From: Phyllobacteriaceae bacterium
GTDB taxonomy: Bacteria; Pseudomonadota; Alphaproteobacteria; Rhizobiales; Rhizobiaceae
Assembly: GCA_024742765.1 (NCBI GenBank)
Contig: JANSXT010000004.1
Location: forward strand, 124,001 to 188,000
DNA length: 64,000 bases
Direction: 5' to 3'
Both the position numbers and the translations under genes were made by a program. How positions within the stretch are numbered: position 1 is the first letter of the stretch; the number at the start of each line of letters is the position of its first letter. Under the pieces are notes generated by a model that ran no database searches, had not been told where the DNA came from, and saw only the letters and a list, made by a program, of their open reading frames with translations. This document shows positions 1 through 7,599 of this stretch, one piece after another.

Positions 1-27
1 AAAAAGGCGGAGCCGTGGCTCCGCCTT
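1..27 (-). terminator. Rho-independent terminator after rpsP
   Basis: Read on the minus strand, 11-base arms (aaggcggagcc and its complement) form a GC-rich hairpin that runs directly into a T tract at bases 1-5. It lies 23 bases past the rpsP stop, so the ffh-to-rpsP operon probably ends here rather than continuing into rimM-trmD. The window edge may cut off part of the T tract. Confidence 0.85.
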
Positions 28-49
28 CATGCAACCGGAACAAGGCGGC

Positions 50-511
50 TTATTCGGCCGCCGCTTCCTTGGTCTCTTCCTCCGCAGGCGCCTCGGCCGG
101 TGCTTCTTCGGCGGGTGCTTCGGCAGCGGCTTTGGCTTCTTCCTCGGCAGCCTTTGCCGCTTCGGCGGCTTCCTCTTCCTTCATGCGCTGCTCTTCAAGG
201 CGCTCCTGCGCCTTCTTGCCGGGCTTTGCCTTGTTGGGATTGTTGCGCGCCTCGCGCTTGGCGATGCCGGCCTCGTCGAGGAAACGCAGCACGCGGTCGG
301 TCGGCTGTGCGCCGACGCCGAGCCAATGCTTGATGCGCTCTTCATCGAGCGTCACGCGCGGGGCTTCGCCGTCCTTGGGCAGCATCGGGTTCCAGGCGCC
401 GACGCGCTCGATGAAGCGGCCGTCGCGCGGCGAGCGCACGTCGGCAACGACAACATGGTAGTAGGGGCGCTTCTTGGAGCCCGCACGGGCCAGACGCAGT
501 TTCAGTGCCAT
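50..511 (-). CDS. rpsP: 30S ribosomal protein S16
   Basis: Structural protein of the small ribosomal subunit. The first 80 or so residues match bacterial S16 (start [18 protein letters not shown], then [14 protein letters not shown]). The 153-residue length exceeds the usual 80-90 residues because of an Ala/Glu/Lys-rich tail from about residue 85, which is common in rhizobial S16 proteins. The start is fixed by the conserved N terminus and has an AGGAGA-type ribosome site. It is the last gene of the ffh-GNAT-chorismate mutase-rpsP operon, 18 bases after the chorismate mutase stop, and is followed at once by a terminator. Confidence 0.97.
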   Translation of the reverse strand: MALKLRLARAGSKKRPYYHVVVADVRSPRDGRFIERVGAWNPMLPKDGEAPRVTLDEERIKHWLGVGAQPTDRVLRFLDEAGIAKREARNNPNKAKPGKKAQERLEEQRMKEEEAAEAAKAAEEEAKAAAEAPAEEAPAEAPAEEETKEAAAE

Positions 512-529
512 AGGGTTTCTCCTGTCGGT

Positions 530-937
530 TCAAATGGCGTTGGTATGTAGGTGTTCGGAACGCGCGACCAGATCGACACCGGTTTCCCCGGCAGCGATGG
601 CATCGTGGTGGCGCATGACATGGTCGATGACGAAACGCAGATAGGCTTCGGCAAAGTCGGGACTGAAACCGGCTTCGCGCGCCAGCCCGCGCAGGCGGTC
701 GGCCTGTTCGGCCTCACGCACCAGATCGGCCGAGGGCAGATCATGCTCCGCCTTGAGCCGGCTGACAGTCTCTGTGCAGCGGAACCGTTCGGTCAGCATG
801 TAGACGATCGCCGCGTCGATATTGTCGATCGACGCACGCTGGACAGCCAGCAAAGAGCGTGCACGTTCGATGTCATCGTCCTTGTCTTGCATGGCGTCCA
901 TGTCCGTGTGGCTGACGGCCGGCATTGCGTGCGTCAT
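530..937 (-). CDS. Chorismate mutase, AroQ type
   Basis: Converts chorismate to prephenate in phenylalanine/tyrosine synthesis. The 135-residue protein has the all-helical AroQ pattern: a helix with LLAVQRASIDNIDAAIVYML, then ERFRCTETVSRLKAEHDLPSAD and a C-terminal helix. I chose the ATG at 937 because it overlaps the upstream GNAT stop as ATGA; the reading frame is open further upstream, but there it lies inside the GNAT gene. The position between a GNAT gene and rpsP is the standard rhizobial arrangement. No fused prephenate dehydratase or DAHP synthase domain is present, so it is a monofunctional enzyme. Confidence 0.9.
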   Translation of the reverse strand: MTHAMPAVSHTDMDAMQDKDDDIERARSLLAVQRASIDNIDAAIVYMLTERFRCTETVSRLKAEHDLPSADLVREAEQADRLRGLAREAGFSPDFAEAYLRFVIDHVMRHHDAIAAGETGVDLVARSEHLHTNAI

Positions 938-1485
938 GCCGCACCCTTGCGCGCCAACATCTGCTCGGGCGGCAGATGCCGCCAGATATCGGCGTTGAAA
1001 TCGAAAACGCGAACATTCCGGCGTTCCAAGGTCGCGCCCAGATTGCGTGCCACCTTCTGGGAGGCATGATTGTCCGGGTCGATCACGCTGATCGCCGTGT
1101 CCCAACCCAGTTCGTCATAGGCAAAGCGCAGCGCGGCGCCTGCCGCTTCCACGGCATAACCTTTGCCCTGCGCCGGCCGCGCCAGCGTGTATCCGACCTC
1201 ACGTTCGGGCCAGCCGGGCGGGTCGAGCAGTCCGCAATGCCCGATGCAAGCGTCCGATTGCTTCTCCGCGATGCAGAAATAGCCATAACCTTGCAGAACC
1301 CAGCTTCCCGCCATCGCGGCAAACGATTTCCACGCCTTGAAGCCGGATTCGGGTCCGCCCGTGTAGCGCATGACGTGCGGATCGGCCTTGTAGGCCGCAA
1401 CGGCGTCGAAATCGCGCAGCTCGAAACCGCGCAGGCGAAGCCGTTCGGTCTCGATGACCGGGATGTCGATAGCGCCGTAGGTCAC
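934..1485 (-). CDS. GNAT family N-acetyltransferase, RimJ/RimL-like
   Basis: The 183-residue protein has the GNAT pattern of the RimJ/RimL group: IETERLRLRGFELRDFD at the N terminus, a REVGYTLARPAQGKGYA acetyl-CoA loop near residue 115, and NHASQKVARNLGA near the C terminus. The substrate is unknown. Ribosomal-protein N-terminal acetylation is a natural guess because the gene sits in an operon with ffh and rpsP, but the sequence does not prove it. It overlaps ffh upstream and chorismate mutase downstream by ATGA, which implies translational coupling. Confidence 0.9.
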   Translation of the reverse strand: MTYGAIDIPVIETERLRLRGFELRDFDAVAAYKADPHVMRYTGGPESGFKAWKSFAAMAGSWVLQGYGYFCIAEKQSDACIGHCGLLDPPGWPEREVGYTLARPAQGKGYAVEAAGAALRFAYDELGWDTAISVIDPDNHASQKVARNLGATLERRNVRVFDFNADIWRHLPPEQMLARKGAA

Positions 1486-3047
1486 TTCTTCGGCCCTTTC
1501 GGAAGACCCGGCAGCGAGGGACCACCAAGGCCGGGCAGTTTCGGCCCGCCCAGGCCCGGCAGGCCGCCGCCGGGCACGCCCGGCGCGCCAAGGCCAAGCT
1601 GTTCGGCCTGCTTTTGTAGCTTCTTGAGCTCTTTCTCGCTCATCTGCGAGGGATCGGGCATGCCGCCCATACCACCGGGCATGCCGCCCGGCAGGCCCAT
1701 CTTGCCGGCCATGCCGCCCATCAGCTTGTCCATCATGCCGCCGCCCTTCTTGCCCTTCATGGACTTCATCATGTCGGCCATCTGGCGGTGCATCTTCAAA
1801 AGCTTGTTGATCTCGGCGGCATTGGTGCCCGAGCCCGCCGCGATGCGCTTCTTGCGTGAGTGTTTCAAAAGGTCCGGCTGGGCGCGCTCCCTGGGGGTCA
1901 TGGATGAGATGATGGCAAGCTGACGGCCGAACATCTTGTCGTCCATGCCGGCGGCGGCCATTTGGTCCTTCATCTTGCCCATGCCGGGCATCATGCCCAT
2001 CAGGCCGCCCATGCCGCCCATCTTCTGCATCTGCTTGAGCTGATCGGCGAGATCATTGAGGTCGAACTTGCCCGAGGCCATCTTCTTGGCCATCGCCTCG
2101 GCTTTTTCCTGGTCGATCGTCTCGGCGGCCTTTTCGACCAGCGAGACGATGTCACCCATGCCCAGGATGCGGTCAGCGATGCGCTTGGGATGGAACTCCT
2201 CCAGCGCATCCATCTTTTCGCCGGTGCCGACCAGCTTGACCGGCTTGCCGGTGGCCGCGCGCATGGAAAGCGCTGCGCCGCCGCGCCCGTCGCCATCCAT
2301 CCGGGTGAGCACGAGGCCGGTGATGCCGACGCGTTCGTCGAAACTGCGCGCCAGATTGACCGCGTCCTGACCGGTCAGGGAGTCGGCGACCAGCAGGATT
2401 TCATGTGGATCGGCGGCCTTCCTGATGTCGGCCATCTCGACCATCAGCGGCTCATCGATATGGGTGCGACCGGCGGTGTCGAGGATGACGACGTCGTGGC
2501 CGCCAAGCTTGCCGGCCTGCGCGGCGCGATTGGCGATCGCGACGGGGTCCTGGCCCTCGATCACCGGCAGCGTCGCAACGCCGGTCTGTTCACCAAGCTG
2601 GCGGAGCTGTTCCTGGGCGGCGGGCCGGCGCGTGTCGAGCGAGGCCATCAGGACCTTTTTCTTGTCGCGGTCGGTCAGCCGCTTGGCGATCTTCGCCGAT
2701 GTCGTCGTCTTGCCCGAGCCCTGCAGGCCGACCATCATGATGACGACCGGCGCCGGCGCGTTCAGGTCGATCGTTTCGGCGTCCGAACCCAGCGTCTCGA
2801 CAAGCTCGTCATGGACGATCTTGACGACCATCTGGCCCGGCTTGACCGATTTGAGGACATCGACACCGACCGCCTTTTCGCGCACGCGCTCGACAAAGCC
2901 GCGCACCACTTCCAGCGACACGTCGGCTTCGATCAGCGCGCGCCGCACCTCGCGCAGCGCCGCCGAGACATCCTTCTCCGACAGCGCGCCGCGGCCCGTC
3001 AGCGACCCGAATATCGACCCCAAACGGTCGGAAAGCGATTCAAACAT
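1482..3047 (-). CDS. ffh: Signal recognition particle protein Ffh (SRP54)
   Basis: GTPase that binds 4.5S RNA and signal sequences of nascent membrane proteins and docks on FtsY. The 521 residues hold the N domain, the G domain with the P-loop GLQGSGKTTTSAKIAK (about residue 105), DTAGR and TRMDGD, and a Met-rich M domain from about residue 330. The C terminus has a Gly/Met stretch followed by a Pro-Gly-Leu tail of near-repeats (GLGGPKLPGLGGPSLPGL) that is longer than in E. coli Ffh. It is the first gene of the operon that runs to rpsP. Confidence 0.98.
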   Translation of the reverse strand: MFESLSDRLGSIFGSLTGRGALSEKDVSAALREVRRALIEADVSLEVVRGFVERVREKAVGVDVLKSVKPGQMVVKIVHDELVETLGSDAETIDLNAPAPVVIMMVGLQGSGKTTTSAKIAKRLTDRDKKKVLMASLDTRRPAAQEQLRQLGEQTGVATLPVIEGQDPVAIANRAAQAGKLGGHDVVILDTAGRTHIDEPLMVEMADIRKAADPHEILLVADSLTGQDAVNLARSFDERVGITGLVLTRMDGDGRGGAALSMRAATGKPVKLVGTGEKMDALEEFHPKRIADRILGMGDIVSLVEKAAETIDQEKAEAMAKKMASGKFDLNDLADQLKQMQKMGGMGGLMGMMPGMGKMKDQMAAAGMDDKMFGRQLAIISSMTPRERAQPDLLKHSRKKRIAAGSGTNAAEINKLLKMHRQMADMMKSMKGKKGGGMMDKLMGGMAGKMGLPGGMPGGMGGMPDPSQMSEKELKKLQKQAEQLGLGAPGVPGGGLPGLGGPKLPGLGGPSLPGLPKGPKK

Positions 3048-3077
3048 CCGTTCGTTCCCTTGTATGCCGTCCCATGG

Positions 3078-3118
3078 CCCTCATGGTGAGGTGCGAGGCG
3101 AAGCCGAGCCTCGAAGGG
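3078..3118. repeat. REP-like palindromic intergenic element
   Basis: In the 280-base gap between ffh and the carbonic anhydrase gene there is a 41-base segment with nested inverted repeats, including CGAGGC at 3094-3099 against GCCTCG at 3108-3113 and GGC-gaa-GCC at its centre. It resembles short intergenic palindromes seen in many copies in rhizobial genomes. Only this copy was noticed in the window, so the repeat status rests on resemblance. The rest of the gap (3119-3327) shows nothing gene-like. Confidence 0.5.
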
Positions 3119-3327
3119 TCGGCACACAATATGTAATCACCCGCGGCAAAAGACCCAAACGCCAAAGCACAAACGCACCCGAGGGCGCATCGCGCTGTCG
3201 GGTGTGAACCTCCGGGATCGTGTCTGTCAGGCGCCCCGGTCGGCGGCTCGGAGACGGGTCTCGTCGCTGATCGGCGCGGCTATGGGGGATAAGGGTGGAG
3301 AAGTCAAGATTGCCGGGGCATAGCTGA

Positions 3328-3984
3328 TCATCGGAACTCGACCCCGTCGGTCCAGTGGAACTCGCCGGTCGGTCCGTCCATCACCCACAATTCGCCGCGG
3401 GCAATGTCGAACCAGGCGCCGTGCAGCGTAAGATCGCCCTGTTCCAGCCGATGGCGAACGCAAGAAAAGGTCTTGAGATTGGTGATCGACTGACGGATCC
3501 CTTCCTCCTCCACGGCCCGATAGCCATCCTGGTCGCTGGCATCGACACAGACATGACCGAGCGGTTCCCGGTCGAGCCAGCCCATCCACGCGCCGATAAA
3601 ATCGTCGGGCGAGAGGGGCGCGGCATCGCCGCTGCTCTCCATCAGCGCGCGGATGCCGCCGCAGCGGGCATGGCCCAAAACGACGATGTGCCGGACCTTC
3701 AGCCCGTTGACGGCGAATTCAAGCGCGGCGGCAGTGGACAGGTTGCGGCCGTCAGTGGTGTAGGGCGGCACCAGATTGGCAACGTTGCGCTGGACAAACA
3801 GCGAACCCGGATCGGCCGAGAAGATCAGTTCGGGCGTCACCCGGCTGTCGCAGCAGGCAATGACCAGCGTATCCGGCTTCTGGCCCTCGTCCGCCAGCCT
3901 TGCATGTTGGTAGCTGCCCTTTTGCGCCGCGCGGCCGCGAAAGCCGCGATAGCCATCCAGAAGCCTGAGAGGAAATGTGCGCAT
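3328..3984 (-). CDS. Beta-class carbonic anhydrase
   Basis: Zinc enzyme interconverting CO2 and bicarbonate. The 218 residues show the beta-class signature: ACCDSRV with zinc ligand Cys44 and the Asp46-Arg48 dyad, and GHARCGG with ligands His105 and Cys108. There is no signal peptide, so it should be cytoplasmic. It lies 78 bases downstream of an SbtB-like PII gene and an SbtA-like bicarbonate transporter on the same strand, which suggests that it processes the imported bicarbonate. The second Cys next to the first ligand (Cys-Cys-Asp) replaces the more usual Ser. Confidence 0.95.
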   Translation of the reverse strand: MRTFPLRLLDGYRGFRGRAAQKGSYQHARLADEGQKPDTLVIACCDSRVTPELIFSADPGSLFVQRNVANLVPPYTTDGRNLSTAAALEFAVNGLKVRHIVVLGHARCGGIRALMESSGDAAPLSPDDFIGAWMGWLDREPLGHVCVDASDQDGYRAVEEEGIRQSITNLKTFSCVRHRLEQGDLTLHGAWFDIARGELWVMDGPTGEFHWTDGVEFR

Positions 3985-4062
3985 GATCCCGCCCTTGCCG
4001 GTGAACGGGTTTAGCGCCGGGCGGCGACCAACGGCAATTGCGCTTTTCGGCTAACGGCCTGT

Positions 4063-4374
4063 TCAGAACCGCTCGGGGCGCAGCACGTCCACATCGGCGA
4101 CCGTGATGATGCCCATTTGCGGCTCGAGCGCCTCATAGATACGGTCGATGGCGATGTCGGCCTGCTCGACGGACATGACCGAAACGATCATCACCATGCG
4201 GCCGGCGTCACCGATGATCCGGTCACGGTCCCACGTCCCTTCCGAGCCACGGCCCGAAAGCGCCGGGAAGATCGTGTATCCGGTGACCGGAACCTTGTCG
4301 AGAACGCGGGTGATGCGGTGCATCACCGGTACTTCGCAGATCACGGTCATCTGTTTCTTGGCATGGGTCTTCAT
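4063..4374 (-). CDS. PII-like signalling protein, SbtB type
   Basis: The 103-residue protein has the size and ferredoxin-like pattern of PII proteins: TVICEVPVMHRITRVLDKV, then GYTIFPALSGRGSEGTW in the T-loop region, then VSVMSVEQADIAIDRIYEAL. The GYT-x-P-A-x-SGRGS segment resembles cyanobacterial SbtB rather than GlnB/GlnK, and the Tyr uridylylation site of GlnB is absent. The C-terminal Cys pair loop of cyanobacterial SbtB is also missing. The gene starts 15 bases after an SbtA-like transporter gene, so gating of that transporter in response to adenine nucleotides is the likely role, by analogy. Confidence 0.82.
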   Translation of the reverse strand: MKTHAKKQMTVICEVPVMHRITRVLDKVPVTGYTIFPALSGRGSEGTWDRDRIIGDAGRMVMIVSVMSVEQADIAIDRIYEALEPQMGIITVADVDVLRPERF

Positions 4375-4389
4375 GATCGGATCGCTCGC

Positions 4390-5382
4390 TTATCCGCCTG
4401 TGACCAGCCGCGCCACCGCCGCATAGGCCGGAATGCCGATGGTCAGGTTCATCGGGAAGGTAACACCGAGCGACAGCGACAGGTAGATGGACGGCCGCGC
4501 TTCGGGCAGGGCAAGACGCATCGCCGCCGGCACCGCGATGTAGGACGCGCTGGCGGCCAGCGTCATCAACAGCGCGACGCCGCCGGGCGACAGGCCGGCG
4601 ATGAGCGCAAAGGGCAGCGCCATGGCCGCGCCGATGAACGGCATGAAAAGACCGAAGCCGACAAGCCGCGCATCGAGCACCTTGCGGGCCTGCGCCATGC
4701 CGCGCCCGGCCACCGCGCCCATGTCGAGCAGGAACAGGCACAGGACGCCCGTGAAGGGGACCACGATGAAGCCCTCGATCGCCGCCATGCCCTCGGTGCC
4801 GGTCACCGCGCCGATGACGAACGCGCCCATCAGGACGACCACCGACGAATTGAGGAACACTTCCTGCAACAGCCCTTCGCCGGCGTCTGGATCGGCGGCT
4901 TTTCTCTGTTTGGCCGCCGAGCGCGCCAGAAACAGCGCGACCAGGATCGCCGGCGTTTCCATCGCCGCGGCGACGGCGACCATGAACCCTTCGGGCTCGA
5001 GCCCGATCGAGCGCACGGCCTGGGTGGCGGCCACGAAGGTGACGATCGAGATCGAGCCGTAATGGGCGGCGGCGGCGGCCGCATCGATGCGCGGCAGCTT
5101 GGAAATGCGCTGAAGGATGAAGAAGGCGACGAGCGGGATCAGCGCCGACAGGATGATGCCGGCGAGAAGCGCCAGCATCAGCGCCAGCGTCAGCCCCTCG
5201 GCGGCGAGCGCGACGCCGCCCTTGAAGCCGATGGCGAGCATCAGATAGATCGACAGCGTCTTGGCGACGGCCTCGGGCAGCGTCAGCTGCGAGCCGGCGA
5301 TGGAGCCGGCAAAGCCCAGAATGAAGAACAGCACGGGCGGCGACAGGATGTTCGCCGCGGCAAGCTGCAAAATGGCTTCCAT
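4390..5382 (-). CDS. sbtA: Sodium-dependent bicarbonate transporter, SbtA family
   Basis: The 330-residue integral membrane protein has about ten hydrophobic segments and family-typical stretches: GSQLTLPEAVAKTLSIYLML, IGFKGGVAL, and AAAHYGSISIVTF in the middle, where SbtA has its substrate-binding helix. I chose the ATG at 5382; the upstream extension lacks membrane character and runs into the divergent promoter region. The SbtB-like and carbonic anhydrase genes follow on the same strand. Bicarbonate as substrate is inferred from family and neighbours; some distant members may carry other anions. Confidence 0.85.
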   Translation of the reverse strand: MEAILQLAAANILSPPVLFFILGFAGSIAGSQLTLPEAVAKTLSIYLMLAIGFKGGVALAAEGLTLALMLALLAGIILSALIPLVAFFILQRISKLPRIDAAAAAAHYGSISIVTFVAATQAVRSIGLEPEGFMVAVAAAMETPAILVALFLARSAAKQRKAADPDAGEGLLQEVFLNSSVVVLMGAFVIGAVTGTEGMAAIEGFIVVPFTGVLCLFLLDMGAVAGRGMAQARKVLDARLVGFGLFMPFIGAAMALPFALIAGLSPGGVALLMTLAASASYIAVPAAMRLALPEARPSIYLSLSLGVTFPMNLTIGIPAYAAVARLVTGG

Positions 5383-5520
5383 GGACGCGCTTTCCGTGGA
5401 GAGGATGGTGCCGCGACCCCGCGCGACGCAAAAGGTGGGCGCTTCTATAAAGAGACGCCGGACACCGTACAAGCCGGGCCGCCCCTTGATCCGCCACGCC
5501 GCATCGCCATCTTTGCCGGC

Positions 5521-6609
5521 ATGACACGACGTGGCTTTTTCCGTTGGTTGGGAATTGGCGGCCTCCTGGCAGCAGCGGGCGGTACGTTCGCCGTGCGCCG
5601 CGCCAATGCCGGCAACCCCTATTATTCAGGGCCGGCAACCTCGAATTTCGACGGCCGGACATTCTTCAATCCCGGCGGCGCCGAACCGCGCGGGTTCACG
5701 GACCTTCTGCGCTGGCAGCTTGGCGGCGGCAAGGAACCCTGGCCGGACGACTATCCCAGCCCGTTTCCGGCCGCAAAGCCCGAACCGCGTGTCGGCGGAG
5801 ATGCGTTGCGCGTCACTATGGTTGGCCACGCCACCATGCTGGTGCAGATCGCCGGTCTCAACATTCTGACCGATCCGGTCTGGTCCGAACGGGTGAGCCC
5901 CTTTTCCTTCGCCGGCCCCTACCGGCGCAATGCGCCGGGTATCGCGTTCGACGATCTGCCGCCGATCGATGCCGTGCTTTTGACGCACAATCATTACGAC
6001 CATCTCGATCTAACGACGCTCGAACGATTGGTCGCAGCGCACGATCCGTACATCGTCACGCCGCTTGGCAACGACACGATCATCCGGTCGGCCGCGCCCA
6101 CGGCCCGTGTATCCACCGGCAATTGGGGCGATATGGTGCGGCTTGGCGATGGCGTGCAGATCCATATCGAGCCGGCCCATCACTGGTCGGCGCGCGGCAG
6201 CGGCGACCGGCGCATGGCGCTCTGGTCGGCCTTCGTCATCGAGACGCCGGCGGGCAGGATCTACCATATCGGCGACACCGGGTTTCACGACGGCATCAAC
6301 TACCGTGCGGCGGGCGAAAAGCATGGTAGCTTTCGCCTCGCGCTGCTGCCGATCGGCGCCTACGAGCCGCGCTGGTTCATGAAGGGTCAGCACCAGAACC
6401 CGCTCGAAGCGGCGCAAGGCATGGCCATGTGCCGTGCCGCTCATGCGGCCGGCCATCACTGGGGCACCTTCCGGCTGACCAACGAGGCGGTCGAAGCGCC
6501 CTTGCAGGCGCTTGAGGCGGCGCTGCAGACCGTCGGCATCGCGCCCGACCGTTTCCAGCCCATGCGCCCCGGCCAGATTTGGAATGTGCCACCCGCCGCA
6601 ACGATCTGA
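5521..6609 (+). CDS. Metallo-beta-lactamase-fold hydrolase (UlaG/NAPE-PLD-like), Tat signal
   Basis: The 362-residue protein starts with a twin-arginine-like signal (TRRGFFRWLGIGG plus a hydrophobic stretch ending at ANA), so periplasmic export after folding is likely. The mature part has the MBL zinc motif THNHYDHLD (HxHxDH), a preceding GHATMLVQ strand as in UlaG/NAPE-PLD-like proteins, PAHHWS, and GDTGFHDG for the remaining ligands. The substrate is unknown; a phosphodiesterase or lactonase activity would fit the family. It is divergent from sbtA. The frame is open far upstream, but that part is antisense to sbtA. Confidence 0.88.
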   Translation: MTRRGFFRWLGIGGLLAAAGGTFAVRRANAGNPYYSGPATSNFDGRTFFNPGGAEPRGFTDLLRWQLGGGKEPWPDDYPSPFPAAKPEPRVGGDALRVTMVGHATMLVQIAGLNILTDPVWSERVSPFSFAGPYRRNAPGIAFDDLPPIDAVLLTHNHYDHLDLTTLERLVAAHDPYIVTPLGNDTIIRSAAPTARVSTGNWGDMVRLGDGVQIHIEPAHHWSARGSGDRRMALWSAFVIETPAGRIYHIGDTGFHDGINYRAAGEKHGSFRLALLPIGAYEPRWFMKGQHQNPLEAAQGMAMCRAAHAAGHHWGTFRLTNEAVEAPLQALEAALQTVGIAPDRFQPMRPGQIWNVPPAATI

Positions 6610-6693
6610 CCGCACTGGCAATCGGTGCGCCGATCCGCCATATAGGCGGCCTGAAAACCAATTGAATGATGCGCCCGGCGGATGTGGCGAACC

Positions 6694-7599
6694 ATGGCGA
6701 TCGACGTCCAATTTGCGAAGATGAACGGTCTCGGCAACCAGATCATCGTGGCCGACATGCGCGGCCGCGCCGATGCGTTCACGCCGCATGCCGCTGTCGC
6801 GCTCAACCATGATCCTGCGACCGCCTTCGACCAGATCATGGCGATCCACGATCCGGCGACGGGCGGCACCGACGCCTTTCTGCGCATCTACAACAATGAC
6901 GGTTCCGAGGTGGGCGCCTGCGGCAATGGCACGCGCTGTGTCGTCCAGGCGCTGGCTGCCGAGACGGGCAAGACGGCCTTCACCTTCCAGACCGTTGCGG
7001 GCCTGCTCGACGCGGCCGAAAAGGACAATGGCATGGTGTCGGTCGATATGGGCCGGCCGCGCTTCCGCTGGGACCAGATCCCGCTGGAGGAAGAATTCGC
7101 CGATACGACCGGCATCGAATTGCAGATCGGGCCGATCGACGCGCCGGTGCTGCACACGCCCTCAGTCGTCAGCATGGGCAATCCGCATGCGGTCTTCTGG
7201 GTCGACAGGGATGTCTGGTCCTACGATCTCGAACGGTTCGGCCCGCTCTTGGAAAATCACCCGATCTTTCCCGACCGCGCCAACATCACCATTGCGCGCG
7301 TGATCGATCCCGAACATGTGGTCATCCGCACCTGGGAGCGCGGCGCCGGCCTGACCAAGGCATGCGGCTCGGGCGCTTGCGCGGCCCTGGTCTGCGCCGC
7401 GCGCAAGGGGCTGACCGGCCGAACGGCGACCATCACGGTTCCGGGCGGCGATCTTCTGATCGAGTGGCGCGAGGACGATCATGTGATCATGACCGGGCCC
7501 GCGGAGTACGAGTTCGCAGGCCTGCTTGATCCCGCCACCGGTCAGTGGCAGCGGCAGGTCGAAGGCGCCAACGACAATACCGGCGCCGGAGCCGGCTGA
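6694..7599 (+). CDS. dapF: Diaminopimelate epimerase
   Basis: Interconverts LL- and meso-diaminopimelate for lysine and peptidoglycan synthesis. The 301-residue protein carries both catalytic cysteines in conserved contexts, ACGNGTRC near residue 77 and KACGSGACA near residue 223, plus the N-terminal KMNGLGNQ. I prefer the ATG at 6694 over 6682 because [15 protein letters not shown] matches the usual N-terminal spacing. The stop overlaps the mtaB start as TGATG, and the dapF-mtaB-ftsY order is standard in rhizobia. Confidence 0.97.
   Translation: MAIDVQFAKMNGLGNQIIVADMRGRADAFTPHAAVALNHDPATAFDQIMAIHDPATGGTDAFLRIYNNDGSEVGACGNGTRCVVQALAAETGKTAFTFQTVAGLLDAAEKDNGMVSVDMGRPRFRWDQIPLEEEFADTTGIELQIGPIDAPVLHTPSVVSMGNPHAVFWVDRDVWSYDLERFGPLLENHPIFPDRANITIARVIDPEHVVIRTWERGAGLTKACGSGACAALVCAARKGLTGRTATITVPGGDLLIEWREDDHVIMTGPAEYEFAGLLDPATGQWQRQVEGANDNTGAGAG

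Noticed and set aside
4117-5520. Upstream extension of the MBL-fold frame to 830 codons
   Set aside because: The extension is antisense to the SbtA and SbtB genes; the Tat signal at 5521 marks the true N terminus.
6635-6649. Small hairpin CCGCC-atata-GGCGG between the MBL gene and dapF
   Set aside because: Five-base stem without a T tract; too weak to call a terminator.
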